Assembly (NCBI RefSeq): GCF_001634285.1
Contig: NZ_CP015438.1
Location: 492,501-556,500 of the forward strand
Origin: Anoxybacillus amylolyticus
GTDB lineage: Bacteria > Bacillota > Bacilli > Bacillales > Anoxybacillaceae
Reading direction: 5' to 3'
DNA length: 64,000 nt
This document shows, piece after piece, positions 33,000-41,394 of the stretch (positions are counted from its first letter, which is position 1; each line of letters opens with the position of its first letter). A program made the position numbers and the translations under genes. A model generated the notes under the pieces. The model was given only the letters and a program-made list of their open reading frames with translations. It did no database searches and was not told the DNA's origin.

Positions 33000-33033
33000 T
33001 GCAATTGGTAGCTTATAAGATGGGAGTGTAATT

Positions 33034-33666
33034 ATGTTGGATAAAAAATGGTTGTACCATATTACTCACTACAGCAATCTCCCATCCATTTTTGGTCATG
33101 GAGGGCTAGTAGCGTATAGCATGATAAAAAGAAATCATGTCCCCTATATCGATATTGCGCATGCACGAATACAAGATAAAAGATCAACGACGTTTGTCCC
33201 ACTTCCTCCATATGGTACTTTACATGACTATGTTCCTTTCTACTTTGCTCCTAAGTCCCCTATGTTGTATGCTATTCATAAAGGTCGTGTAGAAGGATAC
33301 GAGAAAGGACAGGATGAGATTGTTTACCTTGTATCGAGGATCGATCTTATTCGTCGTAGTGGATTAGCTTATATGTTTACGGACGGTCATGCCATTATGG
33401 GCTTTACAGATTTTTATAACGATTTAATGGATTTAAATAAAATCGATTGGGAAGTTATGCGATCGCAATTTTGGTTTGATACGGAAGAAGACCCTGACCG
33501 GAAAAGAAGAAGGCAAGCAGAGTTTTTAGTTCATCAATTCGTTCCAGTGGAATTGATTGTCGGGATTGCGGTTAAACATAATGGGATCAAGCAGACGGTA
33601 GAGGAATTCCTTCAACAATGTCATCATTATAAACAAGTAGTTATCCGCCCACATTGGTACTATTGA
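33034..33666 (+). CDS. darT: DarT-type DNA ADP-ribosyltransferase toxin
   Basis: DarT uses NAD to attach ADP-ribose to a base of single-stranded DNA, blocking replication; the system defends against phage. The 210-residue protein has the family layout: YHITHYSNLPSIFGHGGL at the start, candidate NAD-binding Arg50, then GTLHDYVPFYFAPKSPMLY, and the catalytic glutamate, probably Glu163, in RRQAEFLVHQFVP. All key positions seem present, so the toxin should be active. The gene is 14 bases ahead of its antitoxin and lies between the fliD operon and an HD-GYP gene, where B. subtilis has neither, so it is accessory. GGGAGTG is the ribosome site. Confidence 0.88.
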   Translation: MLDKKWLYHITHYSNLPSIFGHGGLVAYSMIKRNHVPYIDIAHARIQDKRSTTFVPLPPYGTLHDYVPFYFAPKSPMLYAIHKGRVEGYEKGQDEIVYLVSRIDLIRRSGLAYMFTDGHAIMGFTDFYNDLMDLNKIDWEVMRSQFWFDTEEDPDRKRRRQAEFLVHQFVPVELIVGIAVKHNGIKQTVEEFLQQCHHYKQVVIRPHWYY

Positions 33667-33680
33667 GAGGGGAGATGAAA

Positions 33681-34718
33681 ATGATCATTTTAAAACAAGG
33701 GAATCTACTGGAAGATGATGCCGAAGCGCTTGTGAATACAGTGAATTGTGTCGGTGTGATGGGAAAAGGAATTGCTTTGCAATTTAAACAAGCTTATCCC
33801 GAAATGTTTTCTGAATATGAAAAAGCTTATCGACGTGGAGAGTTACAGCCGGGGAAAATGCATGTTTTTATAAGAGACTCTTTTTTTCCACCAAAATATA
33901 TTATTAATTTTCCAACGAAACGCCATTGGAAAAATAAATCACGGATAGAGGATATTGAATTAGGATTAGCGGATTTAGTAAAAGTTATTGAAAAACTTGG
34001 TATTCGCTCAATCGCTATTCCACCGCTTGGGTGTGGAAATGGGGGATTGGATTGGGAAGAAGTACGTCGAAAAATTGAAGCGGTTTTCGAATCATTGCCG
34101 AATATCGAAGTATATTTATATGAGCCGGCTGAAAGCCCAGCTCCCGATCAAGTAATGATTCGCACCAATCCCCCAAAGATGACGAGAGCAAGAGCGTTGT
34201 TATTGATGCTAATGAATGATTACTCGATTCCAGGGTATAAATTGTCACTGCTTGAAGTACAAAAATTAGCCTATTTTCTCCAAGCGGTTGGGGAGCCACT
34301 GAAGTTACGATTTGAAAAAAGCAAATACGGTCCATATGCCGAAAACTTAAACCACGTATTAATTCGTTTAGATGGTCACTTTATTCGCGGTTTTGGCGAC
34401 CGGAGTCGGGAGGCAGAAATATATTTAATGCCGAGCGCTGTCCAAAAAGCAGAGCAATATTTGCAAGGAGATTCGGAAGCCTATGGTCGTTTGCGAAAAG
34501 TGCGAGATATTATTCAAGGGTTTGAAACACCGTATGGATTAGAGTTGCTTTCTACGGTGCATTGGGTAGTGAAAGAAAATACGAATATACAAGATGATAT
34601 TCAGTTAATTGTAGAAAAAGTGCATAGTTGGAACGAGCGGAAGCGTAGAATATTTAAGAAGGAACATATTCAAAAAGCTTGGTGGCATTTGAAAGAGATT
34701 GGAATGCTGGAGAAGTAA
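33681..34718 (+). CDS. darG: DarG-type macrodomain antitoxin
   Basis: DarG removes ADP-ribose from DNA and also binds DarT. The 345-residue protein has an N-terminal macrodomain (1 to about 150) with ALVNTVNCVGVMGKGIALQFK and SIAIPPLGCGNGGLDW forming the ADP-ribose pocket. The C-terminal half (KLSLLEVQKLAYFLQA, FEKSKYGPYAENLNHVL) resembles the SocA/Panacea type antitoxin domain and is where the toxin is bound in DarG proteins. I start at the second ATG because GAGAGGGGA is 7 bases from it and only 1-2 bases from the first. A terminator follows directly. Confidence 0.88.
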   Translation: MIILKQGNLLEDDAEALVNTVNCVGVMGKGIALQFKQAYPEMFSEYEKAYRRGELQPGKMHVFIRDSFFPPKYIINFPTKRHWKNKSRIEDIELGLADLVKVIEKLGIRSIAIPPLGCGNGGLDWEEVRRKIEAVFESLPNIEVYLYEPAESPAPDQVMIRTNPPKMTRARALLLMLMNDYSIPGYKLSLLEVQKLAYFLQAVGEPLKLRFEKSKYGPYAENLNHVLIRLDGHFIRGFGDRSREAEIYLMPSAVQKAEQYLQGDSEAYGRLRKVRDIIQGFETPYGLELLSTVHWVVKENTNIQDDIQLIVEKVHSWNERKRRIFKKEHIQKAWWHLKEIGMLEK

Positions 34719-34745
34719 AGGAGCCCCACTAGCAGGAGCTCCTTT
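34717..34745. terminator. Bidirectional terminator between darG and the HD-GYP gene
   Basis: AAAGGAGC and GCTCCTTT form an 8-bp perfect stem overlapping the darG stop and touching the stop of the convergent gene. T-rich ends exist on both strands but are short. Confidence 0.65.
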
Positions 34746-35536
34746 CATATCGCCTTTACAATCGTCACATTCATTTCTTTCCGCAAGTCGATTTCGTATG
34801 GGCTTTTGAGTTCTTCGCCGTATGGGTCTTGGATGATGCGGACGATGGGGCGCAGCGGAAACTCAGGGAACACTTTTGCGACGACGCCGGTGTAGCCGGT
34901 ATTTAAAACGACGGTAGTAGCTACTGGGTAGATGGCGACATGCGAAAGAAATGTTTTAATTAATTCATAATCGAATAAAATGTTACCAGCGGCGGATAGA
35001 TACTCCGCTGCTTCGTGCGGCGAATATTGCTTACGGTGGTAGCGCGCCGATATGAGTGCATCAAATACGTCGGCAATCGCTACTATTTTCGCGTATTCAT
35101 GCATTCCTTTTCCTTTTATGCCCCGTGGATAGCCACTCCCGTCATAGCGTTCATGATGTTGTAGCGCACAATACGCAGAAGCGAGCGAAATGTTGTCTTG
35201 GTCTTTTAACATGTTAAAGCCAAGGACGGTGTGCTGATGAAGAATCGTTCGCTCCTCCGGCGTTAAAAACCCTTTTTTCCGCCAAAGTTCTTCCGGAATT
35301 TGCGTCATGCCGATATCAAACAATAGTGCGCCAATCCCAAGGTCAAACAGTTGCTCTGTCCGATATCCTTTCGCTACGCCAATCACCGCCGCGATTGTTG
35401 CGACATTGACTGCATGGTGGAAAAAATAACCGTTAGAAACCACTAAATCGGACAGTTGAATCATCAACTCTTGGCGGTTTAATACGTCTTCTAATATTTG
35501 CTTAAAAATATGTTGATACGCTTTCCCTAAAAGGCC
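34745..35536 (-). pseudogene. HD-GYP domain protein, C-terminal part, cut by an insertion sequence
   Basis: This part encodes about 263 residues of an HD-GYP domain, the class that hydrolyses cyclic di-GMP. It has FHHAVNVATIAAVIG, ALQHHERYDGSGYPRGIKG and ADVFDALISARYHRKQYS. The HD site itself is unusual: the usual LLHDIGK reads LLFDIGM here, so the metal-binding histidine and the lysine are replaced, suggesting weak or no activity even before disruption. A C-terminal beta domain follows. Joining it to the fragment at 37078-37384, with one GGCC copy and the insertion removed, restores the frame as SSFDLEGLLGKAYQHIF. It has no start of its own; a longer minus-strand reading upstream only runs through the insertion sequence. 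Confidence 0.9.
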
Positions 35537-37077
35537 GGTGAAAAAGTACACTCTAAAGCAGGGGTTTACGGGGCTTATGTCGAAAAAGGAGGAAAAATCG
35601 TTGGAATGGAGCGTGAATGGATCATGAAAGCCCCCAAAAACCCTTCGACCCAGCCTCGGTTGTTTCAAGTCATCGACATGGAGGACCTGGTTCCCCCACA
35701 TCATATCCTGCGCCAAATCAACGAAGCGGTTGACTTTTCCGTCATTCACGATTGGGTGGCTCCCCTGTACACGGAAAAAACGGGTCGCCCGGCGGCGGAT
35801 CCGGAACGGCTGCTTCGCCTGATGCTGCTCTCGTATTTGTTTGATCACTCCGAGCGGGAGTTGTATGAGATCCTCCCGATGCATGCCGGATACCTGTGGT
35901 TTTGCGGTCTTGACTTTGAATCCGTGCTCCATCCCGACCCGCATCATCCCACGCTTCCGGATCGAACGACGCTCGTGAAAACACGGAAACGCTGGCGTCA
36001 ACACGGAATCTTTGATCGGCTGATGACCTACGTGGTGGACCAGTGCATCGCGGCGGGGCTGGTCTCTCCGGATGTCTATGCGGCGGCTGATGGCACCCAA
36101 GTGCGGGCGAATGCTTCGATCCACAGCTTGCGGGAGATCAAGCTCGCTCCGGTGGAGACGTTGGAAGACTACCTGGCCCGCACCGCTCGGGAAGATGAAC
36201 AGACCGAGTCCCCGGAGGCTGACCGGGATCCCGATGACGATCCGCCTTCTCCGTCTCCCCAATCAGGAGAGCGCGCCCATGCCGAAGAACGAGGAAACTT
36301 CCGTGGAACCACGTTTTCCAATCAAACCCATCGAAGCGTGACGGATCCGGATGCTCGGTTGTACAAGAAAGGCAAAGGGCAGGAAGCGTATCCTCGGTAT
36401 TTGGTACACGATGTCATCGATGTCCGGTCACGCGTCATTTTATCTCGAAAAGTGAGCGTGGCCACCGGAACGGCGGAACGGGAGACGAGTTTGGAGCAGC
36501 TGGCTTCGATTCGATTCCGCCACCCGTCGATCACGATCCGGACCTTGTCCGCGGACAAAGCATATGGCACCACGGAGTATTTGGAAGCGCTCTTCGCCCA
36601 AGGCATTACGCCGCTCGTGTCGCTGCGCCGCAAGGAGATGGAGGAGATTCCAACCTGGAAGCGCCGGGCGAAGGATCCCGCTCAGGAAGCACAACGCCAG
36701 GCGAAAGTCCGAGAAGTTCAGATTCGCAACCAAGCGAGGCTCATTCAGCAACAGGGCGGTTATCGATCTATTCAAGCCCTTCGCACGCGTTGTGAGCATG
36801 TGTTCGCCGAAGGGAAGGAATGTCATGGGCTGGACCGGGCCCGAAGCCGGGGCCTGGACGCCATGGAAGAACAGGCGCTGTTGACCGCCGTCGTGCAAAA
36901 TCTGAAGCGATTGTGCCGGTTTCGAAAAAAACGAGGGGGGACCGGCTCTTTGGCGTGCGCAAAAACGGAATTTGGAGCAGGAAGTCCTGCTCGTCCTCCC
37001 GTCCTTTGGCGCCAAATGGCGGGGAGAATGGTCTCCAAAATTCGACATGAGGGAAGTCTATGCCCCATTAATTCACC
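35537..37077 (+). mobile_element. IS1182-type insertion sequence
   Basis: A 1541-bp element of higher G+C than its surroundings splits the HD-GYP gene. The four bases GGCC occur at both sides (35533-35536 and 37078-37081) as the probable target duplication, and the ends begin GGTGAA and finish TTCACC as short inverted termini; beyond six bases the match is poor. Removal with one GGCC restores the interrupted reading frame, which fixes the borders. The family is assigned from the transposase. Confidence 0.88.
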
Positions 37078-37087
37078 GGCCTTCTAA
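35606..37087 (+). CDS. IS1182-family transposase
   Basis: The 493-residue protein has the family start STQPRLFQVIDMEDLVPPHH and an N-terminal helical domain. The DDE nuclease core shows YAAADGTQVRA (first Asp), TLSADKAYGTTEYLEALF (second Asp) and TRCEHVFAEGKECHG (Glu). An acidic, proline-rich insert lies at about residues 195-230. The stop codon lies 8-10 bases outside the element, in host DNA, so the C-terminus depends on the insertion site; a G-run at 36935-36940 makes an undetected frameshift near the end conceivable. Codon use is much more G+C-rich than neighbouring genes, indicating recent arrival, perhaps from a Geobacillus-like source. Confidence 0.9.
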   Translation: MEREWIMKAPKNPSTQPRLFQVIDMEDLVPPHHILRQINEAVDFSVIHDWVAPLYTEKTGRPAADPERLLRLMLLSYLFDHSERELYEILPMHAGYLWFCGLDFESVLHPDPHHPTLPDRTTLVKTRKRWRQHGIFDRLMTYVVDQCIAAGLVSPDVYAAADGTQVRANASIHSLREIKLAPVETLEDYLARTAREDEQTESPEADRDPDDDPPSPSPQSGERAHAEERGNFRGTTFSNQTHRSVTDPDARLYKKGKGQEAYPRYLVHDVIDVRSRVILSRKVSVATGTAERETSLEQLASIRFRHPSITIRTLSADKAYGTTEYLEALFAQGITPLVSLRRKEMEEIPTWKRRAKDPAQEAQRQAKVREVQIRNQARLIQQQGGYRSIQALRTRCEHVFAEGKECHGLDRARSRGLDAMEEQALLTAVVQNLKRLCRFRKKRGGTGSLACAKTEFGAGSPARPPVLWRQMAGRMVSKIRHEGSLCPINSPAF

Positions 37088-37384
37088 ATCAAACGACGAC
37101 ACACGTTTCATGAACGATTTTTCATTAATGAGTGACGTCATCGTTTCATATACTTTCTTAACTGCCTGTTTCCGAATCGTAGAGTTTAGCATCGGCCATG
37201 CGGTAATATCGAACGTATATACATCATCAATATACAAATATTGCACGCCTTTTTGCCGCAGCGCCCGAATGTAAAGGTCGGTTAATTTTACTCCTTTTGA
37301 CAATAAAATAGCGCCATTAGCGCTATAAATATCGACAGCCAACATATCGCCATTTTTTACTTCTGAGATGTGCACTTTGCGCAT
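37078..37384 (-). pseudogene. HD-GYP domain protein, N-terminal part
   Basis: The first 102 residues of the interrupted gene. It starts MRKVHISEVKNGDMLAVDIYS with GGAG upstream, then a small beta domain (GAILLSKGVKLTDLYIRALRQKGVQYLYIDD) typical of the N-terminus of Bacillales HD-GYP proteins. The frame runs into the insertion at ...FDLEG and stops two codons later. The stretch could still be transcribed as a short product; function is doubtful. Confidence 0.88.
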
Positions 37385-37497
37385 CGATAAACACTCCGTA
37401 TATAGTAAAATAGAACTAGCATATTCAAACAATTACCTAAGTAGATATTACCACATAATTGCGTGTGTTTCACAAAATTTTCAAAAAAACATTCGAC

Positions 37498-37533
37498 GTT
37501 TGAAGAAGGATTTTGTAGGGTATTGTAGAATTA
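37498..37533 (+). promoter_or_regulatory. Overlapping sigma-B and sigma-H promoters of hpf
   Basis: Sigma-B: GTTTGA (37498-37503), 14 bases, GGGTAT (37518-37523). Sigma-H: GAAGGATTT (37505-37513), 11 bases, GTAGAATTA (37525-37533). Both are close to consensus and interleaved. In B. subtilis, yvyD (hpf) is known to be driven by these two sigma factors. Confidence 0.72.
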
Positions 37534-37569
37534 TATATATAACCTTTGATTAAAGGAGGCATACAGCGT

Positions 37570-38118
37570 ATGAAGTACAACATTCGCGGTGAAAACATTG
37601 AGGTGACCCAAGCATTGCGGGAGTATGTCGAAAAAAAAATCGGCAAATTAGAGCGTTATTTTGAATCTACGGAAGGAGTAACTGTACACGTTAATTTAAA
37701 AGTATATAATGATAAACAAGCAAAAATTGAAGTGACGATTCCGATGCCACAATTAGTGTTGCGCGCCGAAGAACGCCACGATGATATGTATGCGGCAATC
37801 GATTTAGTAGCCGATAAATTAGAACGCCAAATTCGCAAACATAAAACAAAAGTGAACCGAAAATGGCGGGATAAAGATACGAAGCATGTGTTTGCGCCAA
37901 ATGATGCGCCGGCAACGGCAGTCGAAACGGAAGAAGAAGAATTCGAACTCGTCCGGACGAAGCGATTCAGCTTAAAACCGATGGACAGCGAAGAAGCGAT
38001 TTTGCAAATGAATATGCTCGGTCATAACTTCTTCGTCTTTACCAACGCCGAAACAAACCGGACAAACATCGTCTACCGCCGGAAAGACGGTCGGTACGGC
38101 TTAATTGAAACGAACTAA
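37570..38118 (+). CDS. hpf: Ribosome hibernation promoting factor, long form
   Basis: Long HPF joins 70S ribosomes into inactive 100S dimers in stationary phase or stress. The 182-residue protein has the N-terminal ribosome-binding domain (KYNIRGENIEVTQALREYVEKKIGKLERYF) and, after a charged linker (about 105-125), the C-terminal dimerisation domain (VRTKRFSLKPMDSEEAILQMNMLGHNFFVF). ATG with AAAGGAGG. Matches B. subtilis YvyD (189 residues) in position before secA. The stress promoters described above fit this role. Confidence 0.95.
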   Translation: MKYNIRGENIEVTQALREYVEKKIGKLERYFESTEGVTVHVNLKVYNDKQAKIEVTIPMPQLVLRAEERHDDMYAAIDLVADKLERQIRKHKTKVNRKWRDKDTKHVFAPNDAPATAVETEEEEFELVRTKRFSLKPMDSEEAILQMNMLGHNFFVFTNAETNRTNIVYRRKDGRYGLIETN

Positions 38119-38124
38119 CGCACA

Positions 38125-38153
38125 CACCCTCTGTCGCTTTTCGACAGAGGGTG
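38125..38153 (+). terminator. Hairpin after hpf
   Basis: CACCCTCTGTCG and CGACAGAGGGTG form a perfect 12-bp stem with a 5-base loop. No T-run follows; instead TGCTATACT overlaps its end and could be an extended -10 promoter for the next gene. It may act as a weak terminator or mRNA 3' end protector. Confidence 0.55.
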
Positions 38154-38184
38154 CTATACTACTATTGGAAGGAGGTGAGGGAGG

Positions 38185-38679
38185 ATGGAGGCCATTTTGC
38201 GCGAAATTTTAGCGAAAGTGACCAATATTGAAAGTGGTTTTTTGTCTTTTCAAGAAGAAGTGCGCGACCGATTTGCCCAGATTGACAAGCGATTCGAGCA
38301 GATCGATGAGAGGTTTGCGCAGATCGATGAGAGGTTTGCGCAGATCGATGAGAGGTTTGCTCAGATCGATGAACGGTTCGCTAACATGGAAACTCGATTA
38401 GTTGCGCTTGAAAATGAGATGAAAGAAACAAACAAGCGCATCAGCCATCTTGAGAAAGAAATGCGTGATGTCAAGACACGTCTTGAACAAGTAGAAACCC
38501 AATTAGGTGAGGTAAAAGAAACCGTTCAACGACTAGAAGTTCAATTAGCAGATGACGTACATGCGTTATTGCAAAGCATTTATAGAAAGATCGATGAAAA
38601 AGGATTTGAAATCTATGCTCTTAACAAACGCCTGTTGCGAGTAGAAGCAACGATCGAACAATTGCAATCGCAAGTGTAA
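38185..38679 (+). CDS. Coiled-coil protein with heptad repeats, unknown
   Basis: A 164-residue protein that is almost wholly coiled coil. Residues 29-70 are six consecutive seven-residue units: RFAQIDK, RFEQIDE, three RFAQIDE, RFANMET. Further heptads follow (RISHLEKEMRDVKTRLEQVETQ). No signal peptide or membrane segment is seen. Similar proteins of variable heptad number occur widely in Bacillaceae and are often left unnamed; the function is unknown. Good ribosome site (GGAGGTGAGGGAGG). It stands alone between hpf and secA with its own terminator. Confidence 0.8.
   Translation: MEAILREILAKVTNIESGFLSFQEEVRDRFAQIDKRFEQIDERFAQIDERFAQIDERFAQIDERFANMETRLVALENEMKETNKRISHLEKEMRDVKTRLEQVETQLGEVKETVQRLEVQLADDVHALLQSIYRKIDEKGFEIYALNKRLLRVEATIEQLQSQV
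38269..38394 (+). repeat. 21-bp tandem repeat inside the coiled-coil gene
   Basis: Six 21-base units. Units 3 and 4 (38311-38331 and 38332-38352) are identical, and unit 5 differs in two bases. Since 21 is a multiple of 3, copy-number change would lengthen or shorten the coiled coil without a frameshift. Confidence 0.85.
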
Positions 38680-38684
38680 CCAAT

Positions 38685-38712
38685 CCAGCGAGAACGCTGG
38701 CTTTTCTTTTTT
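38685..38712 (+). terminator. Terminator before secA
   Basis: CCAGCG-agaa-CGCTGG followed by CTTTTCTTTTTT. Confidence 0.85.
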
Positions 38713-38744
38713 CCACTTTATCCCCACTCCTTTCCGCGTCTTAG

Positions 38745-38773
38745 TTGTCACCTATTCCTGTAAATGATATGAT
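38745..38773 (+). promoter_or_regulatory. Sigma-A promoter of secA
   Basis: TTGTCA, 17 bases, TATGAT; close to consensus, 36 bases before the secA start. Confidence 0.7.
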
Positions 38774-38809
38774 GTAAATTAGTGATTCTATAATTAAGGG
38801 GCGTTCAGT

Positions 38810-41317
38810 ATGCTTGGAGTATTAAAAAAGGTGTTTGACCCAAACAAACGCCAAATTCATCGATTAGAAAAAATTGCAGAGCAAGTCGATGCGCTCGGTC
38901 CGGAAATGGCAAACCTTTCTGATGAACAGTTGCGCCAAAAAACGGAAGAATTTAAAGCGCGCTATCAACAGGGCGAGTCGCTTGATGATTTATTAGTTGA
39001 AGCGTTTGCCGTCGTGCGCGAAGGAGCGAAGCGCGTCCTTGGCTTATATCCATACAAAGTGCAAATTATGGGCGGGGTCGTCCTCCATGAAGGCAATATT
39101 GCCGAAATGAAAACAGGGGAAGGAAAAACGTTAACGGCAACGATGCCGGTCTATTTAAATGCACTTACCGGTAAAGGTGTGCACGTCGTTACCGTGAACG
39201 AATACCTCGCGAGCCGCGACGCAACGGAAATGGGGCGGTTGTACGAATTTTTAGGGTTAACCGTTGGCTTAAATTTAACGGGCATGTCACAGGAAGAAAA
39301 ACAAGCGGCGTATAATGCCGATATTACGTACGGAACGAACAACGAATTCGGTTTTGACTATTTGCGTGACAACATGGTGCTTTATAAAGAGCATATGGTG
39401 CAGCGTCCGCTTCATTTTGCCGTCATCGACGAAGTTGACTCGATTTTAATTGACGAAGCACGCACGCCGCTTATTATCTCCGGAACGGCGCAAAAATCGA
39501 CGAAATTGTATATTCAAGCGAATGCGTTCGTCCGCACGTTGAAAAAAGACGTCGACTATACGTACGACGAAAAAACAAAAAGCGTCCAGCTGACGGAAGA
39601 AGGCATTACGAAAGCAGAGCGGGCGTTTGGCATTGACAACTTGTTTGACTTGAAACATGTGACGTTGAACCATCACATTAACCAAGCGTTAAAAGCACAT
39701 GTGACGATGCACCGCGATGTTGATTACGTCGTTGAAGACGGAAAAGTCGTGATTGTTGACCCATTTACTGGTCGTTTGATGCGTGGCCGCCGCTACAGTG
39801 ACGGCTTGCATCAAGCGATTGAAGCGAAAGAAGGACTCGAAATTCAAAACGAGTCGATGACGCTCGCGACGATTACGTTCCAAAACTACTTCCGCATGTA
39901 CGAAAAACTAGCGGGAATGACCGGTACGGCGAAAACGGAAGAGGAAGAGTTTCGCAACATTTACAACATGCAAGTCGTCGTCATTCCGACAAACCGGCCG
40001 GTTATTCGTGAAGACCGTCCAGACTTAATTTATAAAACGATGGAAGGAAAGTTCCGCGCCGTCGTCGACGATATTGCGGAGCGCCACGCGAAAGGGCAGC
40101 CGGTGCTCGTCGGGACGGTGGCGATTGAAACGTCGGAATTAATTTCCAATATGTTGAAAAAACGCGGCATTCCGCATAACGTATTAAACGCGAAAAACCA
40201 TGCGAAAGAAGCGGAGATTATCGCACAGGCGGGCCAAAAAGGCGCGGTGACGATCGCAACGAACATGGCCGGACGCGGAACGGATATTAAGCTTGGTGAA
40301 GGCGTGAAAGAACTTGGTGGATTGGCCGTTATCGGTACGGAGCGGCACGAAAGCCGCCGGATTGACAACCAATTGCGTGGGCGTTCTGGGCGCCAAGGCG
40401 ACCCGGGGGTATCGCAATTTTACTTGTCGCTTGAAGATGAATTGATGCGCCGCTTCGGTTCAGAAAACTTAATGGCGATGATGGATCGGTTAGGCATGGA
40501 CGACTCGCAGCCGATTCAAAGTAAAATGGTGACAAAAGCGGTCGAATCAGCACAAAAACGGGTCGAAGGCAACAACTTCGATGCGCGCAAGCAGTTGTTG
40601 CAGTACGACGATGTGTTGCGTGAGCAGCGCGAAATTATTTACCGTCAACGCTTTGAAGTGCTCGATTCGGAAAACTTGCGCGGCATCGTCGAAAAAATGA
40701 TTCAATCCGTCATTGAACGGATCGTGAACGCGCATACGCCGAGTGAAGAAATGCCGGAAGATTGGGATTTAAAAGGCATTATCGACTATGTCAACGCGAA
40801 CCTTTTACCAGAAGGCGATGTTACAATCAATGACTTGCGCGGCAAAGAGCCGGAAGAAATGATCGAACTTATTTGGCAAAAAGTAAAAATGCGCTATGAC
40901 GAAAAAGAAGCGCAAATCGCACCAGAGCAAATGCGCGAGTTTGAGCGCGTCATCGTCCTTCGCGCCGTCGATATGAAATGGATGGATCATATTGATGCGA
41001 TGGAACAACTGCGCCAAGGGATTCACTTGCGGGCGTATGGTCAAGTTGACCCGCTCCGTGAGTACCAAATGGAAGGATACGCGATGTTTGAAGCGATGAT
41101 TGCCTCGATCGAAGAGGAAGTCGCAAAATACATTATGAAAGCAGAAATTCATAGCAACCTTGAGCGGCAAGAAGTCGCCAAAGGCGAAGCCGTCCATCCG
41201 AAAGACGATGAAGGAGAAGTGAAGAAAAAGCCGGTGCGCAAAGCGATGGATATCGGACGAAACGACCCGTGCATTTGCGGCAGCGGCAAAAAGTATAAAA
41301 ACTGTTGTGGACGATAA
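38810..41317 (+). CDS. secA: SecA, preprotein translocase ATPase
   Basis: SecA drives secretory proteins through SecYEG. The 835-residue protein carries Walker A MKTGEGKT (100-107), the DEAD-type [19 protein letters not shown] box, [13 protein letters not shown], and the second ATPase lobe with [10 protein letters not shown] and the [10 protein letters not shown] motif. The C-terminal zinc and SecB-type tail reads [13 protein letters not shown]. Length equals that of B. subtilis SecA (841). It is followed by prfB, the usual Bacillales pair. Confidence 0.98.
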   Translation: MLGVLKKVFDPNKRQIHRLEKIAEQVDALGPEMANLSDEQLRQKTEEFKARYQQGESLDDLLVEAFAVVREGAKRVLGLYPYKVQIMGGVVLHEGNIAEMKTGEGKTLTATMPVYLNALTGKGVHVVTVNEYLASRDATEMGRLYEFLGLTVGLNLTGMSQEEKQAAYNADITYGTNNEFGFDYLRDNMVLYKEHMVQRPLHFAVIDEVDSILIDEARTPLIISGTAQKSTKLYIQANAFVRTLKKDVDYTYDEKTKSVQLTEEGITKAERAFGIDNLFDLKHVTLNHHINQALKAHVTMHRDVDYVVEDGKVVIVDPFTGRLMRGRRYSDGLHQAIEAKEGLEIQNESMTLATITFQNYFRMYEKLAGMTGTAKTEEEEFRNIYNMQVVVIPTNRPVIREDRPDLIYKTMEGKFRAVVDDIAERHAKGQPVLVGTVAIETSELISNMLKKRGIPHNVLNAKNHAKEAEIIAQAGQKGAVTIATNMAGRGTDIKLGEGVKELGGLAVIGTERHESRRIDNQLRGRSGRQGDPGVSQFYLSLEDELMRRFGSENLMAMMDRLGMDDSQPIQSKMVTKAVESAQKRVEGNNFDARKQLLQYDDVLREQREIIYRQRFEVLDSENLRGIVEKMIQSVIERIVNAHTPSEEMPEDWDLKGIIDYVNANLLPEGDVTINDLRGKEPEEMIELIWQKVKMRYDEKEAQIAPEQMREFERVIVLRAVDMKWMDHIDAMEQLRQGIHLRAYGQVDPLREYQMEGYAMFEAMIASIEEEVAKYIMKAEIHSNLERQEVAKGEAVHPKDDEGEVKKKPVRKAMDIGRNDPCICGSGKKYKNCCGR

Positions 41318-41394
41318 GTGAGGGAATTTCCCTCGCTTTCGTTATGTTGCGTTCGTTGGAACGTTTGAATACAATAATGCTTGAGGTGAACGTC

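Noticed and set aside
35537-36262. A long minus-strand reading frame that joins the HD-GYP C-terminal part to about 240 further residues.
   Set aside because: The extra part is the antisense of the transposase gene and has no domain character; the reading only arises because the element has no stop in that frame.
38269-38394. Regular short repeats that could suggest a CRISPR array.
   Set aside because: The units are directly adjacent, lie in frame in a protein and have no spacers.
41318-41350. GAGGGAATTTCCCTC between secA and prfB as a terminator.
   Set aside because: The palindrome leaves almost no loop and no T-run follows; secA and prfB are usually co-transcribed.
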